NCBI RefSeq assembly: GCF_001274535.1
Contig: NZ_CP012410.1
Coordinates: 1,585,126 to 1,649,125, forward strand
Length of the DNA stretch: 64,000 nucleotides
Direction: 5' to 3'
Source of the DNA: Leptotrichia sp. oral taxon 212
Lineage (GTDB): Bacteria; Fusobacteriota; Fusobacteriia; Fusobacteriales; Leptotrichiaceae
Part shown: positions 17,339 through 29,400 of the stretch, in pieces
Layout of the letters: each line of letters opens with the position of its first letter
How positions within the stretch are numbered: position 1 is the first letter of the stretch
Notes under the pieces: generated by a model
Seen by the model: only the letters and a program-made list of their open reading frames with translations
The model's database searches: none
What the model was told of the DNA's origin: nothing
Program-made: the position numbers and the translations under genes

Positions 17339-18544
17339 TTATTTACAAAAATTAGGATATTCTTTTTTTATTGCCTCGTATAATCTTTCCAGACCTTTTT
17401 CCAGTATATGAGTAGGAGCCGCAAGGTTTATTCTTTCAAATCCTTCACCATCTTTACCGAATGTATATCCTTCACTGAAAAATATCTGTGCTTTTTCATT
17501 CATAAATTTTTTCAGTTCTTCCCCTTTAAGTCCCAAAGCCCTGAAATCAATCCACTGCAAATAAGTTCCCTGAATTAATGGAGCTCTGAGCTCAGTAAAT
17601 TTCTCTTCAAAAAATTTATTTACAGTTTTCTGATTTTTATTAATCAGCTGAAGAAACTGCTCAAACCATTCTTCTGACTGAGTATATGCCAATATACAGG
17701 CTCTATATCCCAATGCCGCAAATACATGTGCCGATGATTTTCCCTGTTCAGCTATAAATTTTTTTCTCAACTTTTCATTTTTTATAATTATATTTGATAT
17801 TCCAATTCCTGCAAGGTTAAACGTCTTCGTTGGAGCAGTACATGTAATGGTAATTTCAGAAAGTTCTTCCGACAGTGTCTGTAAGACAGTATGTTTTTCA
17901 CCTTCCATCAGAATATCAAAATGTATTTCATCAGAAACAATTTTGAGATTATTTTCAAGGGCAATTTCACCAATTTTTCTCAGTTCTTCTTCAGTCCATA
18001 CTCTTCCTACAGGATTGTGGGGACTGCATAAAATAAGGAGTTTATTTTTTTCTTCCTTTGCAAGTTTTTCAAAATTTTCAAAATCTATTGTGTATCTTCC
18101 TTCATTTTCTATGAGTGGGCATTCTATAATTTTTCTCCCATTTAATTTTATTGCGCTGTAAAAAGGATAATACACAGGTGTAAACACTATTACTCCATCC
18201 TCTTTTTCAGTAAATGCCTTTACAGAATCAAATAATGCAGAAACGACTCCTGAAGAAGTTACAATCCACTCTTTCTGAATGTCAAAATCATGTCTTCTCT
18301 TCATCCAGCTTATGACAGCTTCAAAGTATTCCTTATAAGTTCCAGTATATCCAAGTATTGCTTCATCTATATACTTTTTCAGACCTTCCTTTATTTCAGA
18401 TGCAATCTGCAGTTCCATATCAGCTACAGAAAATGGCACTATATCATTAGGCAGATCAGGATATTCCTTGTACATCTGATCCCATTTGTACGAGCCTTGA
18501 TTTTTTCTGCTTACCAATGTTTCAAAATCGTATTTTTTTGACAT
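17339..18544 (-). CDS. patB: PatB/MalY-type PLP-dependent cystathionine beta-lyase / aminotransferase
   Basis: 401 residues from the ATG at 18544, six bases after AGAGGT. Fold-type I PLP enzyme: VPFSVADMEL at about 36-45 (MalY/PatB hallmark), SPHNPVGRVW at about 174-183, SDEIHFD with Asp205, and the Schiff-base lysine K240 in TAPTKTFNLAG. The family removes sulfur from cystathionine or cysteine (C-S lyase), giving pyruvate or homocysteine, ammonia and, with cysteine, H2S. Oral bacteria often use it for sulfide. It starts 17 bases after the TPR gene, so they are probably co-transcribed from the fhs promoter. MalY-like regulatory activity cannot be excluded. Confidence 0.9.
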   Translation of the reverse strand: MSKKYDFETLVSRKNQGSYKWDQMYKEYPDLPNDIVPFSVADMELQIASEIKEGLKKYIDEAILGYTGTYKEYFEAVISWMKRRHDFDIQKEWIVTSSGVVSALFDSVKAFTEKEDGVIVFTPVYYPFYSAIKLNGRKIIECPLIENEGRYTIDFENFEKLAKEEKNKLLILCSPHNPVGRVWTEEELRKIGEIALENNLKIVSDEIHFDILMEGEKHTVLQTLSEELSEITITCTAPTKTFNLAGIGISNIIIKNEKLRKKFIAEQGKSSAHVFAALGYRACILAYTQSEEWFEQFLQLINKNQKTVNKFFEEKFTELRAPLIQGTYLQWIDFRALGLKGEELKKFMNEKAQIFFSEGYTFGKDGEGFERINLAAPTHILEKGLERLYEAIKKEYPNFCK

Positions 18545-18561
18545 TTTTAGACCTCTCATTT

Positions 18562-20133
18562 TTAGTTATTTTCTCCACTCTGTAATTTTTTTAGTCTATT
18601 TACAGCTTCCTGTTCCAATTTACTTGTCGGATAACCTTTTAATGAATCTAATACTTTACTGTAATATTCTTTCGCGAGTTCTATATTATTATTTTCTTCA
18701 TAATAATTTCCAAGGTTGAAAAATGCTAAAGGATTACCTTTTTCAGCTGATTCCAGATAAAGTTTCATTGCTTCTTCTTTATTTCCTTCATCACTATAAA
18801 TATTAGCAAGGTTATTCATTGCAGTTGTCTCTCCTTTTTCAGCTGCTTTTTTATACCATTTTTTAGAATCTTCAATTCTATTCTGTTCAGAAGCAAAAAG
18901 ACCTAACTCATACATTGCATCAACATGATCTTTTTCTGCAGCTTTTTTTAACCACCTGTCAACTTCTTCTGTATATTTACCTGTTTCTGAATAAACAGAT
19001 AATGCATAACTAAACATACATTGGCTATCTCCTAATTCAATTCCTTTCAAAATATATTCTTTGTATTTTTCTATATTTCCTTTTTGTCTATTTATTACTG
19101 CTAAATTATAATAGCATTCCTTTATACTATATTTTTCAACCAATATTTTTAAATATTTTTCAGCTTTATCAAAATCTCCACTGGTTAGATATAAATTTGC
19201 TTGACTGTTATATACATTTATTAATTTTTCAATAGCATTTTCTTTAAGATGTGGTATTTTTTCTATCACTTCCTGAAAATACTTCTCAGCTTTTTCAAAA
19301 TTTTCAATTTCATAATAAACATGTCCTAAATTGTATTTTGATTCTAAAAATCCTAATTTTTCAGACTCTAAGTACCATTTTTCAGCCATTTTATAATCTT
19401 TTTTATGAAAATAAAGATTTCCTAAGGTTAAAAAATCTTCTCTTTTTTTAGTTCCATCTTTCTCAATTAACTCTCTAAACTTTTCTATGTTTTCGGTTGT
19501 TTGATAAAGATTAAATAATTTATCCTTTGAATCAGGACTTCCATTTTCCAAAGCAATTTTATAATATTTTTCAGAATTTTCAAAATCATCTTCAGCAAAA
19601 TATGCATCACCTAAACAATTAGGTGCATACTTATCATTTTTTTTATTTTTTAATATTGTAAAATTTATTTCTTTTACTTTATCGTAATTATCTTGAAACA
19701 TATAATAATTTGACATGTAGGCTAATACATCATAATCTTCCTTATTTTCAAGCTTATTGTACCATTCTAACATTTTCTCTTCATTATTATTTTTTGCATA
19801 AAATATAGCAAGACTTTTCTTTGCTATATTTTCTCCTTGATTTGCAGCCTTTAAACAATATTTTTCATACATTTCATCATCTTTATCCATATAAAAAGTA
19901 GCTAACATTGTTGAAGCATGGGGAAAATAATCTTCTATTCGTTCAAAATACAATTTTGAAACTTCTGGATAAAGTTCCCTTATATCCATTCCCAACTTCA
20001 TCATTTCATTAATTTGCTCTTTTGTTAAATTTTCTCCTGCTTTATCAATATGCTCCTTAGCAATCTTCAAGTATTTTTCTTCTTCACTATCTTTATTTCG
20101 AAATTTATTTATTATTTTTTCAAATATCCCCAA
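18562..20133 (-). CDS. TPR/Sel1-repeat protein
   Basis: 523 residues, cytosolic, no signal peptide. It is almost wholly made of about 13 helix-turn-helix repeats of 33-36 residues, with the TPR/SLR signature seen as AIFYAKNNNEEKMLEWYNK, LGDAYFAEDDFENSEKYYKIA, YNLGHVYYEIENFEKAEKYF and, at the end, MNNLANIYSDEGNKEEAMKLY. Such proteins are scaffolds for protein-protein binding. The start is a TTG (AAGGTGAAATAG upstream). It lies between fhs and patB, and no partner is evident. Confidence 0.85.
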   Translation of the reverse strand: MGIFEKIINKFRNKDSEEEKYLKIAKEHIDKAGENLTKEQINEMMKLGMDIRELYPEVSKLYFERIEDYFPHASTMLATFYMDKDDEMYEKYCLKAANQGENIAKKSLAIFYAKNNNEEKMLEWYNKLENKEDYDVLAYMSNYYMFQDNYDKVKEINFTILKNKKNDKYAPNCLGDAYFAEDDFENSEKYYKIALENGSPDSKDKLFNLYQTTENIEKFRELIEKDGTKKREDFLTLGNLYFHKKDYKMAEKWYLESEKLGFLESKYNLGHVYYEIENFEKAEKYFQEVIEKIPHLKENAIEKLINVYNSQANLYLTSGDFDKAEKYLKILVEKYSIKECYYNLAVINRQKGNIEKYKEYILKGIELGDSQCMFSYALSVYSETGKYTEEVDRWLKKAAEKDHVDAMYELGLFASEQNRIEDSKKWYKKAAEKGETTAMNNLANIYSDEGNKEEAMKLYLESAEKGNPLAFFNLGNYYEENNNIELAKEYYSKVLDSLKGYPTSKLEQEAVNRLKKLQSGENN

Positions 20134-20164
20134 CTATTTCACCTTCCAATTTTCATCTTCTTAT

Positions 20165-21835
20165 TTAAAACAACCCTATAATTACGCCATTTTCATCTAT
20201 ATCAATCAGTTCTGCTGAAGGTTTTTTAGGCAATCCTGGCATATCTATGATTTCTCCTGCCATCGCCACTAAAAATCCTGCTCCTGCAGACAGTCTGATT
20301 TCATTTACTGTAATTTCAAATCCTGTAGGTCTTCCCAGCAATTTTGGATTATCCGACAGTGATTTCTGCGTCTTCGAAATACATACAGGAAATTTATCAT
20401 ATCCGTATTCTTCATATTTTTTAATGTTATTAAGTGCCTTAGGCATAAATTTAACTCCATCAGCTCCATATATTTCCTTTGCAATAATTTCTATTTTTTC
20501 CTTTATTGGAAGTTCCAGTTCATACAATGGAGAAAATTTTTCTTCTGACTTTTCATTTTTTTCAACTGCGGAAATCACTTTATCTACAAGCTCTTTACCA
20601 CCTTCTCCGCCTTTTTCCCAAATTTCACAGAGAGCAACTTCCACATCTTTTGCATTACAGAATTTTTCAATTTCCTTTATTTCAGCATCAGTGTCAGTTA
20701 TAAACTTATTTATTGCAACAACTACAGGAACGTGATATTTCTGCATACTTTCTATATGTCTTTCAAGATTTACAAGTCCTTTCTTCAATGTTTCAACATT
20801 TTCTGATTTCAGGTCAGTATCTCCGCCATGATGTTTCAACGCTCTTACAGTTGCAACTATAACAATAACATTTGGTTCAATTTCTGCTTTTCTTGCTTTT
20901 ATATCCAGAAATTTTTCCGCTCCAAGGTCAGCCGCAAATCCTGCCTCAGTTACAACATAGTCTGACAATTTCAATGCCATTTTTGTAGCAAGCACCGAAT
21001 TACAACCGTGTGCAATATTTGCAAAAGGTCCTCCGTGTATAAATACAGGTGTATTTTCCAATGTCTGAACAAGATTAGGCTTAATTGCATCCTTAAGAAG
21101 CGCTGTAACTGCCCCTTCTATTTTCAGCTGTTTTACCTGCAGCATTTCCCCTTTTCTATTGTATCCAAAAACTATTTCCCCTATTCTTTTTTTCAGGTCA
21201 ATAATGGAGTCAGCAAGACAGAATATTGCCATTATTTCTGAGGCTACAGTTATCTGAAATGATGTTTCCCTCGGAATTCCATTAAGTCTTCCGCCCATTC
21301 CAATTACAATATTTCTCAATGCCCTGTCATTCATATCAAGAACACGTTTCCACGTTATATTATTTACATCTATGTCCAGTTCATTTCCCTGCATAAGATG
21401 ATTGTCAATGCATGCAGAAATAAGGTTATGTGCCGTAGAAATTGCATGAATATCCCCTGTAAAATGAAGATTTATCTCTTCCATAGGAACAACCTGGGAC
21501 ATTCCTCCTCCTGCAGCTCCTCCTTTTATTCCAAATACAGGACCTAATGACGGTTCCCTCAATGCCGCAATTGATTTATATCCGAACTTGTTCAATGCCT
21601 GAGTAAGCCCTACCGTTACAGTTGATTTACCTTCACCTGGAGGTGTAGGAGTTATTGCCGTTACAAGTATAAGTTTTCCATCTTTTTTGTCAGAATTTTT
21701 TTTCAGAACATCAAGACTGACTTTCGCCTTATAATTTCCATATTGTTCGTAATCTTCTTCAGCAAGTCCTGCTTTCTCAGCAATCACATTAATTTTTTCC
21801 AACTTTGCCCTTTGAGCTATTTCGATATCCGTCAT
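20165..21835 (-). CDS. fhs: Formate-tetrahydrofolate ligase
   Basis: 556 residues, the usual length. ATP-dependent formation of 10-formyl-THF, feeding purine and Met-tRNA formylation. [15 protein letters not shown] (P-loop) near residue 65, [33 protein letters not shown] and [20 protein letters not shown] are all family signatures. ribosome binding site GGAGGCGATGAA. It has a consensus-like promoter and no visible leader riboswitch; the leader is only about 70 bases. Confidence 0.97.
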   Translation of the reverse strand: MTDIEIAQRAKLEKINVIAEKAGLAEEDYEQYGNYKAKVSLDVLKKNSDKKDGKLILVTAITPTPPGEGKSTVTVGLTQALNKFGYKSIAALREPSLGPVFGIKGGAAGGGMSQVVPMEEINLHFTGDIHAISTAHNLISACIDNHLMQGNELDIDVNNITWKRVLDMNDRALRNIVIGMGGRLNGIPRETSFQITVASEIMAIFCLADSIIDLKKRIGEIVFGYNRKGEMLQVKQLKIEGAVTALLKDAIKPNLVQTLENTPVFIHGGPFANIAHGCNSVLATKMALKLSDYVVTEAGFAADLGAEKFLDIKARKAEIEPNVIVIVATVRALKHHGGDTDLKSENVETLKKGLVNLERHIESMQKYHVPVVVAINKFITDTDAEIKEIEKFCNAKDVEVALCEIWEKGGEGGKELVDKVISAVEKNEKSEEKFSPLYELELPIKEKIEIIAKEIYGADGVKFMPKALNNIKKYEEYGYDKFPVCISKTQKSLSDNPKLLGRPTGFEITVNEIRLSAGAGFLVAMAGEIIDMPGLPKKPSAELIDIDENGVIIGLF

Positions 21836-21908
21836 TTCATCGCCTCCAAAAATTTTAGTTATATATTTTTTCCTGTTTCCAAAACTATTTTACGCCTATT
21901 TTTATTAG

Positions 21909-21937
21909 ATTATAATATCTTTCTTTTTCAAAGTCAA
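21909..21937 (-). promoter_or_regulatory. Promoter of fhs
   Basis: Minus strand TTGACT (21932-21937), a 17-base spacer, TATAAT (21909-21914). Confidence 0.82.
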
Positions 21938-22033
21938 TTTACTTTTTTTCAATTTAATGATACAATTAAGAAACAAACATTTTTTAGAAATAATTCAAAG
22001 ATAAACTATAATTAATTTAAAAGGAGATAATAG

Positions 22034-22789
22034 ATGAAAATAAAAAGACTATTTACAGCGGCCTGTATGACTGCATTTGCATTTATAACTTCAGGATTAC
22101 AGGGGAAATCCATAAGACATAAAAAAACTGTCAAAGCGAAACAGAATACTGCTAAAACTGTAAAAACAAAGAAAACTGTTTTTAAGAGTACAATTGTTAA
22201 AAATACAGAAAACAAAGCAAAACATACTGTAGCAAAAACTTCTCATACTGAAAAAAAGACATCACACGCTAGAACTTCGCATACTTCAGGAATTTATGGT
22301 ATTTCTTCAAATAATAAAAATCAGCTTATTGTTAATAAAATGTCCGAATTGAAGAAAAGACACGAAAGAATAGCAAAATCAGGAACTGCAAGTGAAAAGA
22401 AAGCCGCAGCTGCCGAAAAGAAACTTCTTGTATCGTATAGTAAATGGAAAGGTACAAAATACGCATGGGGTGGAGATTCTAAAAAGGGAATTGACTGTTC
22501 AGCACTGACACGTAGAGTTTACCGTGAAGTTTATGCCCATGAACTTCCAAGAGTTTCAACACAGCAGGCAAAAACTGGAAAAAAGATATCATCTAAAAAC
22601 TTAAAAGCTGGAGACATTGTTTACTTTAGACCTGAAGGAAGAACTCATCATACAGCCGTTTATGTTGGAAATTCGTTATTTATAAACGCTTCTTCATCAA
22701 AAGGTGTTGTAATGTCTTCACTTAAAAGTCCATATTGGGGGAAATACTTCAAATATGGAGTAAGAGTCGATAAAAATAGAAATGTTTAA
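22034..22789 (+). CDS. Secreted NlpC/P60 peptidoglycan hydrolase
   Basis: 251 residues. Signal peptide (KIKRLFTAACMTAFAFITSGLQG), then a Lys/Thr/His-rich low-complexity stretch to about residue 85, a short helix (KMSELKKRHERIAK) and the NlpC/P60 domain at about 132-248. Catalytic residues: Cys155 in GIDCSAL and His206 in THHTAVYVG. The third position is Asn218 (FINASSSKG), where the family has H, N or Q. It cleaves peptide cross-bridges, most often D-Glu-DAP. The basic linker may bind the wall. Divergent from fhs; TATAAT at 22007-22012 is a possible -10. Confidence 0.9.
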   Translation: MKIKRLFTAACMTAFAFITSGLQGKSIRHKKTVKAKQNTAKTVKTKKTVFKSTIVKNTENKAKHTVAKTSHTEKKTSHARTSHTSGIYGISSNNKNQLIVNKMSELKKRHERIAKSGTASEKKAAAAEKKLLVSYSKWKGTKYAWGGDSKKGIDCSALTRRVYREVYAHELPRVSTQQAKTGKKISSKNLKAGDIVYFRPEGRTHHTAVYVGNSLFINASSSKGVVMSSLKSPYWGKYFKYGVRVDKNRNV

Positions 22790-22886
22790 AATCTATTTTT
22801 AAAATAATCTATAAAAAATTGAAACTTTAATTTTTCTATGATATACTACCAAAACAACAAATAAATATATTAAAGGAGTGAATATT

Positions 22887-23312
22887 ATGAGTAAAAAAGT
22901 AACAGCCGCATTAATTTTTTTAATATTTTCAGTATTAAGTTTTGGAGAATTTTCAAAAACGGCGGACGGTGTTCTTGTTGCAGATTCTTTTGAAGAATGG
23001 GCTAATTTCTTTGGTGATGATCCTTCTTCAGGAAATACAGTATGTAGCCTAATTGGATCTACCCTTATGGAAATTTCCTACTCAAATGAAGGAAAAAAAC
23101 TTCAAAACAAAAATGATACAGCTGAAATATTAAATTATATAAATGAAAATCTTTCTGCTGCAGGAATAACAAATCCTGTAAAAGGAAAGGGTTATCTCTA
23201 TGAAATTTATTTTGCAAAAAATTGTAGAAAATTTACAGAAAAAGATTATAATCTGATAGGTTCACCAACATTCAAAAAAACAATAGAAAAAATTTTTTCA
23301 ACATACAGATAG
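22887..23312 (+). CDS. Small secreted protein of unknown function
   Basis: 141 residues from the ATG at 22887 (AAAGGAG upstream, 9-base spacing). Signal peptide SKKVTAALIFLIFSVLSFG with a cleavage site near residue 20. The mature part has one early Cys (NTVCSLIG) and one late (AKNCRKFT), which may form a disulfide. No known domain was recognised. It lies 97 bases after the NlpC/P60 gene and is closed by a strong terminator, so it may be part of that unit. Confidence 0.72.
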   Translation: MSKKVTAALIFLIFSVLSFGEFSKTADGVLVADSFEEWANFFGDDPSSGNTVCSLIGSTLMEISYSNEGKKLQNKNDTAEILNYINENLSAAGITNPVKGKGYLYEIYFAKNCRKFTEKDYNLIGSPTFKKTIEKIFSTYR

Positions 23313-23370
23313 GATAATCAGAGATATATGACAAAAATGTAAACAATAAATGATTATTTTACTTATAACA

Positions 23371-23422
23371 AAAACCTCTAAATAAATATGATTACTTTCC
23401 ACATATTATTTAGAGGTTTTTT
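23371..23422. terminator. Bidirectional terminator between the secreted-protein gene and the autotransporter
   Basis: AAAACCTCTAAATAA (23371-23385) pairs with TTATTTAGAGGTTTT (23406-23420), a 15-bp perfect stem, followed by T residues on the plus strand and A/T runs on both sides. It serves both converging genes. Confidence 0.88.
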
Positions 23423-23479
23423 GTTTAACCTTTTATTTTTCTACAAGGTTGTTTTTCATTTCCCTGTTTTATTACAATC

Positions 23480-26400
23480 CTAGTAAATAGCTCTGAATCC
23501 TATTCCTCCTCTTACATTCTTACCTTTCGTATCATATCCTCCGTTTAATGTTACTCCGAATCTCTGGTTCTCTATTCCGATATTTAAGTCCGCTTTAAAG
23601 TTTCCTTTTCTGTCGTCCTTCTCGCCTCTTATATTAAACCAGTCTGTATCCGTATATGATACTTTTGCCATGTTCTTTACATTTCCTACTTTTCCTAGCT
23701 CATTTTCATAACCTAGTCCTAATGTTGTCACAAATGTTGTTTTTACTGCCATTGGCTGTCTGTAGCTAAATTCCACTCCTACTTCCGGTCTTATTGAGTA
23801 GTAGTCGTTTCCTTTTACGTCAAGTCTCATTTCTCCTGACTTCTCCTTGATTGTAGTAAATCTTCCATATTCAAGTTTTAAGCTTCCGTATGGTCTTATG
23901 CTTGTTCTTTCACTTGTTCTTATATTATATCCCAGTTCATTCTTAACTGCCACTCCATATGTTGTATAGTCTGACTTCGCATTGAAGATTTCATCAACTA
24001 CAAGATACTTTCTGTGCATATCATTTCTTGATACATATCCTTCTCCTGATATTGTCCATCTCAATGATCCGTTATGATCTGCAGCCGGCGACATTGTCTT
24101 GAAGATTCCAAGTTTTAACATTGTCTGGTTTTCTTTTGATTTTCCTATGTCCTTGAACTTGAATCTGTTATGTACCGCTCCTGCATACCATCCTGAGCTG
24201 TTTCCAAGTTTAACTGTTTCATCTTCATGTAAATATGCAAATCCGTATGCATTACTTGTGTAGTCTATTATTCCTGCAGTATCTGTCTTATATTCATCTC
24301 TCATTCCAAAGGCTTTTATCTTGTTGGACTGCTTAGACTTAGTATCCCACTCTTTAGATAAATGTGTAATTTCCTTATCAATAAGTCTTCCTGTTCCATA
24401 TGTTCTCTGCTGTACATTTGCATACTGGTGTCCCATCATTTCATCTATTGCCTGGAAGAACAGTGTCTGTTCATTTTTACCAATTCCATTTAATTTCTGG
24501 AATAGCTGATTTTCCCTTGTCCCGATAGCTTCTACTCCATATCTCTGTTCTAGACCATCTAAGAAATTATACGTGTCTTTAACTTCCACTGGTGTTGCTT
24601 CATTTCCTGCCCAATGAGTATATGGAACTTTAGCCAAATATGCACTCTGCATAGTTCCATCAGTTTGATTTTGTGTAACAGTTGACATCCAAGTTAATGA
24701 ACCTGCATAGATATTCCATTTTTTAATTTGTGGATTTTTCTTTATCATTTCATTATATGGTTCCAATATTCTTTGATCAACTTGTATGTATTTACTTGTT
24801 GTACCTTGTGCCGCTTCATTACCCATTATTAAATCAGCCGCTGTCAATCCGGTTAATGCACTCAGACCGTTAATAGGATTAGTAAATCTCTTATTAGATG
24901 TATCTATGTACATACCAATTGTTGATAACTGCATATCTTTATACTCTTCAGCAGTTGTTGTTGCCAATGTTGGAACTACTGGTTTTCCATTTACAGTTAT
25001 AGTTCCGACAGTCGAACCAGCAGGTACATCTATTTTAACTCCACCCATTCCTTTTCCTAAATCCTGTCCTCCAGAAGCTGTTTTTATAACTGTCGAATCA
25101 TTAGGGTCTGTAACTCCATTGATATTGAAAGTTCCATAGTTCTTAACTATACCAGGATTTGCCCCAGCTGCATTTCCTTTAGATAAAATTCCTAGTGAAT
25201 CTTCTGCTGTTAATTCTATTTTTCCCCAGTTTTCTATTGTAGATCCATTTTTAACAACTACTCCCGCTAATTTCTTTAATCCACTACCATTAGATCTAAT
25301 TGTACCATAGTTATATCCATAAGCTCCGTTATCCAGGTACATTCCAGTAGTATTGCTTGCACCCAAGTTAATTGTTGCTGTTGAACCTGGTGCCGTACCA
25401 TTGTATACTTTAGTACCAGCCTCTGTTCCATACATTCCTATACTATATTCACCAGTTACATTAATAGTACCTTCATTAACTACATTTCCTGTGTATGCCT
25501 TTGCCGGGTTACCATCTCCATTAAATCCGGCTGCCATACCTACTGCATATCTATTATTTAATGAATTATTAGGATCTATATATGAAGCTCCTACTGTTAC
25601 TGATCTTCCAGACAAGTTTGTTGCAGTTCCACCATAAGTACTATAAATTCCCACATTTCCCATTCCACTTCCAAAGTTTATATCAGCATTATTTGTTACT
25701 GTTCCTGCTGAATACAGACCATAGTTATACGAACCTGTTGATGTCAATGTAGTATTGTTATTTACAACTCCTGTTCTATCGTTTGAATAAATATATGTTC
25801 CATCATTTCCTAATGCCTGACTTGCAACATTACTATTTATAGTATTTCCTGTTCCTTCATTCAGGAAACCGAATGAGCTGTCTCCTATTGTCATAGTACT
25901 TCCTGCATTTGCAGTTATTGTTTGTCCAGCACCTTTTGTGAAAACTCCTACAGCTTTATTAGCTCCTGTATTTATCTTACTTGTTGAATCTAAAGTAACA
26001 TTTCCACCTTCACTGTATAATCCTGTTCCACCATTACCAACAGTTATTGTTCCTTTTTGTACTATTTCTTTTCCAAAAATACCAACTGAATTATCTCCAA
26101 CAGTTACTGTTCCTGTATTTGTTATCTTGTCTCCAGCTTGTGTTAATATTCCTACACTTGGTTTAGAAGCTGTCAATGGATTTGTTAAAGTTATATCACT
26201 TGTATTTTCTACTTCAGCTCCATTTGATATAATTCCATAACCTTTATCTCCTGTTATTTTTGCATTATTAGTCAGTTTTCCACCACCAGCTGTGTAAACA
26301 CCTATAAGTCCTTCAGTAGTTCCAACAGTATCTGTCAGTTTCACATTAAGAGTATTTAATAAGTTTGCTCCTGTTCCACCTTCATAAAATAGACCTACTC

Positions 26401-29400
26401 CTGTTCCAGCATTTGAACCACTATATTTTAATTCAAGTGTATTTGAACCGGATGGTATTATATTACTTCCATCATTCTTAACAAATACCCCTGTTCCTCC
26501 ATCTTTTACTTCTACTCCATAATCTGAATTAAATCTTACTGGTGATTTTTCAGCATAAACACCTATACCTTTTTTGCCAACAACTATATCTGAACTTCCT
26601 GTTCCTGTCAAGTTAACTGTTGCTCTCTTAGAAACTATACCTACCGCTTCGTCTCCTGTTAAAGTCAATTTACCATTGTTAGTTATACTTCCATTTGAAG
26701 AACTTAATAAACCTGATGTTCCGTTTGTATCTCCGTATAATCCTACAGATTTATTTCCATTAACTGTTATTTGACCTTTATTTATTATTTCAAATGTTTT
26801 ATCAGCAGCTATTAATGTACCGTCAGTAATCTTCTTATCAGTTCCATAAGTTTGTAGTGTTCCTGCAGATGTAAATGCAGCCATTCCGACACCTTGAGTA
26901 GTAACATTAATTGTACCTGTTGCTTCATTTGTTAGTGTACTTCCATTTATTCCATAGGCACCGATTCCTTCATTTACATTAATAATATTGTTATTATGTA
27001 TCTGTCCATAGCTGATGTTAAGACCTATTGTTCCTGCCGCTAAAGTTCCGCCATTTATATCGACAGTTCCATTATTTATGAATTGAGTCTTACTGTTGTT
27101 TCCATCAGTATTAGCAGAATCATTAGATCCCATTGCTAAACCTTTTCCTACTGTCGAACTAACTGTTTTATTAGTATTAATAGTAACAACTTCCCTTGAT
27201 AATCCTACTTTATTAAAGTCATCAGATGTATTACCTACATCAATATTTGAATCTATATCAAATTGTCCATTGATGTAGTAAATCTTATATTTATGTCCAT
27301 TATCATTAAAAGAAGCTACTTTCATAGCAGTTTGAACCAAATTTGCTATTGTTGTTCCATCCCATATTTTATGTATTCCATTATTTGAAGCCAGAACTAC
27401 ATTATCTCCTGTAAGATTTACAGTTACATTAGACATTCCTGTATATTTTGCTGTTCCTGTTATTCCTGGTGCTGTTAAAGCTGCTGCAGCATAATCATTG
27501 GCAGTTCCCGGAATTAATATACCATGTGATATATTTAATGTTGTAGTTCCTGTAAAATTAATACGTGAACTAGCATCAGCATTAAATGGAGTTGATGAAT
27601 CATGATCTTTTGCTTCATTTTCTGAGTGGGTTATTGTTCCTCCTCCAAAATTAACTCTTCCTCCATTTGTTGCAACTAATGCTCCTGATTTACCAGTTTT
27701 AATTGCATTAGCACTTCCATTTAAATTAGCTACTGCATTTGCACCTGATGCCATTGCACCAATACCATAAATATCAGCATTTCCTGTTACATTTACTGTT
27801 CCATTTGCTCCCGCATAAGCCCCAATATTATTATATAAATAAGGTTTTGTTGCAGCATCCTGTGCAGCGGCTCCATCTTTTGCAACAATATCTTTTTCTG
27901 CATTTACTACACCATTATTTTGTGCTAATGCCACTATTGAAGAATATCCTAATGCAGTTACTTTTTCTTTTGCAGTTACTATACCTTTATTATCCCCTAT
28001 TAAAGCAACTGATCTGTTTAATTTATTAGAAGAATCTAATTTTGCTCTTCCTGTCATAATTACTGGTTTATATAGGTTGATTTCACTTGGTTTATTTACT
28101 AACCCTGCTGCTGTTCCACCAGGCATACCTGTATTATTCCATACTCCAGTTGAATAAGCTATAACTGTTCCTGTTGCCGCCTGGTTTGCTGTATCATCAT
28201 AAGAACTTGTTACATCTGTTGCTGCATCTCTTATTTCTGTAGAAGGAGTAACTTCAGTATATGCTGTTCTTGCTAAATTTTTATCAGCTTTATCAGGTCT
28301 TGCCACATCAATTACTGACCCTTTATCTGCAGCAAACATTATACTATCAGTTGCATGCTTACCAAAATAAATTTCTGTTTTTGCCACTTCAAGATTATGT
28401 ATTTTATCTATATTATAATCAGGGAGACCTCTTGAAACATGTCCAGGTTTTCTTGTACTAGCATCACTTTCTGCATATCCTTTTGCTTCTGTTCTTTGTG
28501 CTGCTGTAGGCGTTCCTAAGTCTGTTTCAGGAACTATTCCTTCTCTTTGACCTGATCTGGAATATACTCCCACGTTTCCTGTTGAAGCTGAATTTTCTCC
28601 AACTTTCATTCCTACTGCTACTTCTCCTTGATAAATTCCTATTACACTTGGTCTCCAACCATCTGCAGTAAATGTTCCTCTAGTACCAAAAGGAAGAAGT
28701 CCTCCTGTTTGAAAATCACTATATCTATTTTCAAAAAATAATCCAACATTTGAATTTCCATCTACATTTATTTTTCCTGTTCCAAGACCTAATTGAATAC
28801 TTGGCGTCATATTTGTATTTGGGTCACTTGTAACATCTCCACTTCCCTTAAGATTTTGCCAGTTTGGAGTATAACCTATTCCTAAGTAAGCGAGGTTTCC
28901 ATTACCTTTTATATCATAATCTCCTGAATTATCTAACTTAAATGTCCCTTGAACTCCCATAACACTATGGATATAGTTATTATTTGCATTTATGTTTACT
29001 TTTAAGTTTCCTGAATATCCACCTCTTTGATTATATGAATGATAGTCCACATTATCTATTCCCATTGTATAGTATGAACCTGGATAACCAAAAAATACAC
29101 TATTATATTCATTTTTAACAGTTACTGTTGAACTGTTAATTGTAACATTTCCATTATGCCAAGTTTCTGCTGCAATAAAAGTTGCATATCCATGTAGTCT
29201 TACATTTACATTTGTTATATCTCCATCCCATACTGTATGCATTGCTGAGGTTCCCTTTGGATTCCAACCAGGGTTTCCAGCTACATCAGCATTAACATTT
29301 TTAAATGTCCATCTTATACCTGTTACCTGATTTCTATCTACTGCATTCAAATAAAATAAATTTGGAACTCTACCTTGAACTGCTGCTAAAGTATTTCCAG

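Noticed and set aside
20247-20735. Plus-strand open frame inside fhs
   Set aside because: Shadow of a confidently identified gene on the other strand.
24321-28461. Many plus-strand open frames across the autotransporter
   Set aside because: They are reverse readings of the low-complexity passenger, with Val/Pro/Leu-rich composition, no ribosome binding sites and no families.
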